Origin: Lithospermum erythrorhizon
Taxonomy: Eukaryota; Streptophyta; Magnoliopsida; Boraginales; Boraginaceae
DNA length: 64,000 nt
Direction of reading: 5' to 3'
Assembly: GCA_019722365.1 (NCBI GenBank)
Contig: JADFUC010001826.1
Coordinates: 1-64,000, forward strand
The position numbers were made by a program, and so were the translations under genes. This document shows, piece after piece, positions 60,660 to 64,000 of the stretch. Every line of letters starts with the position of its first letter. Positions within the stretch are counted from its first letter, which is position 1. The notes under the pieces were generated by a model that saw only the letters and a program-made list of their open reading frames with translations, made no database searches and had not been told where the DNA came from.

Positions 60660-61922
60660 TTGTGTAATTCCTTGAAACTGGTTAATTTTGATATGGGGTA
60701 TCTTCCGGCTGGATGGGGTCTCTTAGGTTTGTTAAAGAAGCTATCAATTGAGGATGCACAAAATTTTGAAGGATGGTTTCGCAGTGAACTTTTGGTTGGG
60801 TCTTTGATCAAATTACAAGAGGCAAGTCTGTCTGAAGTCGATGTCAAAGAAAATTTGTGGGGTTCCCTTCAGTTTCCATCGCTTTGTAAGCTCAAGATCC
60901 TTAATATCAGTCTTTGCCATGATGTTGAAAGTATATTTCTCAATTCCACCATCAAATTGCTCTGTCAACTTCTGAAGTTGTCTGTAAAATACTGCAAGAA
61001 ACTGGAGAGACTGGTAACAATTAGCCACCAAGATGGAATAGAGAGCTCAGAAGAAGTAATTGTCTTCCCAGAACTGCAAGAATTAATCCTTATCAGTTTA
61101 TCAAACTTTTCGAGCATTGGCCCAGACCATAAAACTTGTCAGGTAATATTTCATTCACGTCCATATTAAGATTTTTAATTCCAAATATTTTTGTAACCAT
61201 ATTACTGTTTGTAGGTCTTATTAATACTACTTGTTAGTATGAAATGTTTAATTCTAAATTTTCAAAACTGGCAGGTTTTGTTTCCTAAATTGAAAAACAT
61301 CGACATATCGGATATACAGTTAGAGCAATTACGATTCTCTCTTCCTGAGCTACGTTGCATGACGGTAAGCTATTGTGATAAGCTCTCTGCAATTGCAAAT
61401 TATAAGCTTATTGAAGGGTTACCGAATCTTGAGCAACTTATTGTGAATTCTTGTTCATCACTAGAATTTATCTTCGACTTTGAAGAGATAAATACTACTA
61501 CAAGATCGGATCAAGGAGAAATTAGGCTTCTTGGCCAGCTGAAGAAGTTGTCTCTGCATAATCTGCCCATGTTGAAGCACTTAATGAGGATGCTGCTCCA
61601 AAGAGAATCGCAGCAAGAGATCGTTCCATCGGCGGAGGAGACACCTCATCAAACATCTTCTAAGCCTCGTGTGGTGAAACACCTGTCTTCGTGTTTGAAC
61701 GGGAGTATGTTTAACCGACCAAGGCCAAAACCCGTGATAACCTTAACCAGCCCTCCAAAACAGATATGTGTGTTTCAAGATTTGATGTCACTAGAAGTTG
61801 AAGGATGTGATGGCTTACGGTATATACTGACACCTACTATTGTCAACATGCTTGTGAGCCTTGAAAATTTATATTTGAAGGGTAATCACAATGGAAGCCA
61901 ACATTGGATGCTAAGAGGATGA
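60660..61922 (+). pseudogene. NLR-type leucine-rich repeat C-terminus without NB-ARC
   Basis: Two exons joined in phase 0: up to 61142 (CAG|GTAATA) and 61275-61922 (TGA). Together they give about 375 residues of irregular LRRs of the CC-NB-LRR resistance-protein kind (RPS2-like group). Typical repeats are LKILNISLCHDVESIF, LCQLLKLSVKYCKKLERLV, VFPELQELILISL, LPELRCMTVSYCDKLSAI, LPNLEQLIVNSCSSLEFIF and VFQDLMSLEVEGCDGLRYIL. A low-complexity insert (HQTSSKPRVV and RPRPKPVITL) precedes the last repeats. In full proteins this region senses effectors or guards partners. No P-loop, GLPL or MHD motif and no coiled coil is seen upstream, so the 5' two thirds are missing. The start at 60660 is only where the frame opens. 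Confidence 0.75.
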
Positions 61923-63270
61923 GGGTATCATAGAGATGCAATCATTGAGAGGGAAAAATATTATTGCCAAACTGAAATTGATAAATACTAATTTTCTAGA
62001 CTAAGAATTGTTTTCTACCCAAATCACCAATCTTTGATCTACTGTCACTCGCAAATTTACGGTTCAGTAATTGCCCGAACATGAGCAGAGTATGTTATGG
62101 AGAAATGACAGCTACAAAGCTTACAAGTGTGTTATATAATGTTGATAGTGAACATTCGATTGGCAACTTTTGGACATTTTTCCTGAATTCTGGCTAGGTA
62201 TACAAGCTTTTAACTTGATTATTCACAATTCCAGCCCCACATAATGCTATTAGTCTTTTCCTCAGAATGTAGCATGCTTATTCAAGCGGACCATGTAATC
62301 ACATTTTGCTTAATTGTGACCTTCAAATTATAGTGATCGCGAGTCAGATTGTGCCTCAATTGTAGATATGAAGAAGTCATCCTGGCAATCATCTACATGA
62401 ACCCCCATTCCCTTCTGATGCAGGTTCTTTGTCTTCTTCCATTTCCAGTTGGTTTTACTTTCAGCAAGTAGATAAGAAATGCTTTATTGAAAAATATTTG
62501 TCTTGTCCGGAAGCCAACTAAAATGTGAGTTTATATAAGATGATGGCAACTAGCTGTAAGATTTAAAATTGCAGAAGGTTGCAGCAGTCAAAGTATTTTT
62601 TTTTGGGATGGAATTTATGCCCCAACCTATACTGCTTTTTAATTTTTCTAGCTTTCAAATGAAAAAGCGAACATTAACATTTGATTTGTTAGAATCTTTA
62701 CAATCTACATTGACAATCCCATACTGACAATAACTCGTATTACGCATGTGACAGACAACAACAATCAAACATTATATAACACTGGGCCTGAGTACGACAA
62801 ACAAAAAGAAAATAATGCTAAAATTAAACTCTATTACGCACTTTATCCCTGCCTCTCAACGTGAAAGCGACATACACCGGTCAGATCCACTCACACACAC
62901 ATAAAGATTGCTACAAGACTAAATCCCTATTCAACGGCCTCCTCAACTGACAGCTTATTTCGCCACCTAAAACCTGCACAAGTCTCTCATATATGTTTTC
63001 AATCTCTATTACTCTTTTATAACCTCATCAAGAATTATAATAAATTCCTCATAATTCTAAGAACAATACAAACCTCTTTATTCTAACCTACAGCTTCATT
63101 TCCAACCACCATTAGGGCCAAAGCCACACACCTACAGAGACTAACACCTATATATACATGAGACGGCTGCAGAACTCATTCAAAACCTGTTATTATAAAC
63201 CATGGACCAAAAGTGTCTCAAAACGCTTCAAATAACAAGATCCGATCAGACGGGACTGTGTCGGACTGCA
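61923..63270. other. Intergenic
   Basis: 3' flank of the LRR fragment, then anonymous sequence. The part from about 62700 to 63270 may be the 3' untranslated region of a minus-strand gene ending at 63271. No repeat or RNA gene recognised. Confidence 0.4.
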
Positions 63271-63356
63271 TCACCCCACCGCTCCCCCGAAATCTGTCAG
63301 CGTCCCGAAAGTCATAGTCCCGCTCGACCTCCATACTTTGCCGCCTAAAATTTGGT
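63271..63356 (-). CDS. Tentative terminal exon of an unidentified gene
   Basis: On the minus strand, GTGAAG|AC opens a frame of 27 codons ending in TGA at 63271: QILGGKVWRSS, then GTMTFGTLTDFGGAVG. Its GC content and codon order look coding compared with the flanks. I do not recognise the family, and the preceding exons are not visible in the remaining 640 bp. An overlapping second frame starting MEVERDYDFRD is an alternative reading. Confidence 0.25.
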
Positions 63357-64000
63357 CTTCACAATTAGAATGATTTAATTTAAGTCGGTTAGAAGAAAGT
63401 TAGTACTAAAACAAACCGAACATTCTGTAAGTAAAATTGTATGCTTCTTATGTCATCTAGATATGAACTACTAGTTTCTTTTCATTATTTTAAAGGCCTG
63501 CTGCGCTTTTCTGGCCCAAGATATACTGCTTCGATTTTTCCTGATATAACAAAACCGAAAATTTCAAGGCTAGTCAGACCTCTAGTAAAGGGAAATGCAT
63601 GCAGATGTAAGACATTTGTTTAAGAGTAACGCTAGGTCATTGGATATAGTTAGTTTATGGAAAGGAATACGTAGGATCTCAGAAATCACCGTGTAATGAA
63701 AGCAGAGCGGTTCCAATGTGTCATTTTGATTGATTAGTCATGTAAAATGAATTGCCACAAGAAGCTCACGCAAGCCACATGAGTCCCACCATGAATCTAT
63801 GTACATGAAACTAACTATGTCAAATAGTGGACAATCAAGCATTTCTTAGAAGGTTCACTTGTAAGATGTGGTTGTCACTTTTATAGACATTATAGTATCT
63901 CAGAATTCAATTAGATAAATCTTAGAGCTCATAGCTATTTTATCGATCAGAATTTGAATTGTTGTATATTTTCCTTTGTAATCTCTCATTACAATACAAC
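63357..64000. other. No gene recognised
   Basis: AT-rich. A 60-codon plus-strand frame at 63441-63623 has no family or splice context. The sequence may be intron of the minus-strand gene proposed above. Confidence 0.3.

Noticed and set aside
1..64000. CRISPR arrays, bacterial operons, rRNA or tRNA genes
   Set aside because: None is seen; the spaced repeats present have no unique spacers of constant length, and no full tRNA cloverleaf was recognised.

Overview
The window is nuclear DNA of a flowering plant, probably a eudicot. It has spliced genes with GT-AG introns, low GC, plant LTR retrotransposons, a tRNA-like SINE, a plant telomere-type (TTTAGGG) tract, and plant gene families (CASP-like, NLR-type LRR, SAS10/THAL, cullin-3). 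Repeats cover most of it. Within the repeats almost no reading frame survives: indels are frequent and copies differ by many small gaps. The single-copy genes are clean.

Layout. 1-13 kb: decayed retroelement sequence with a large inverted repeat (1-2125), a minisatellite (3.3-3.97 kb) and a copia-type LTR (10.2-11.8 kb) that is itself split by a smaller retroposon. 14-21.5 kb: two forward low-copy genes, a MYND/MSS51-like protein and a secreted 515-residue protein with a permuted NlpC/P60-like motif order. 22-24 kb: a SINE with target-site duplication, a small basic protein on the minus strand, and the first exon of a cullin-3-like gene whose intron is entered by an LTR. 24-32 kb: GC-rich retroelement remains, a second copia LTR, and a 1.4 kb foldback structure.

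32.7-40.7 kb: a three-exon locus for RNA polymerase subunit RPB12 (NRPB12/RPABC4) with damaged exons 1 and 2, the last exon of a CASP-like protein on the minus strand, and the C-terminal two thirds of SAS10/UTP3. 41.8-59.3 kb is the most unusual part. A copia LTR with a PBS-like site is followed by a telomere-like tract, then about ten head-to-tail ~607-bp monomers, then a second copia LTR. Next come about four and a half ~1.8-kb units, each holding the promoter, exon 1, intron 1, exon 2 and part of intron 2 of the RPB12 gene but never exon 3. The 607-bp family then resumes. The 607-bp monomer is not anonymous satellite: its reading frame matches the active-site cysteine half of a papain-like peptidase. 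59.3-64 kb: an orphan promoter-like site, an NLR-type LRR C-terminus without its NB-ARC part, and a tentative terminal exon on the minus strand.

In short, two gene fragments (an RPB12 5' half and a papain-like N-half) have become interleaved tandem arrays bounded by LTRs and a telomere-like tract. Which units are intact or transcribed cannot be settled here, because part of the indel load may be consensus error in repeats.
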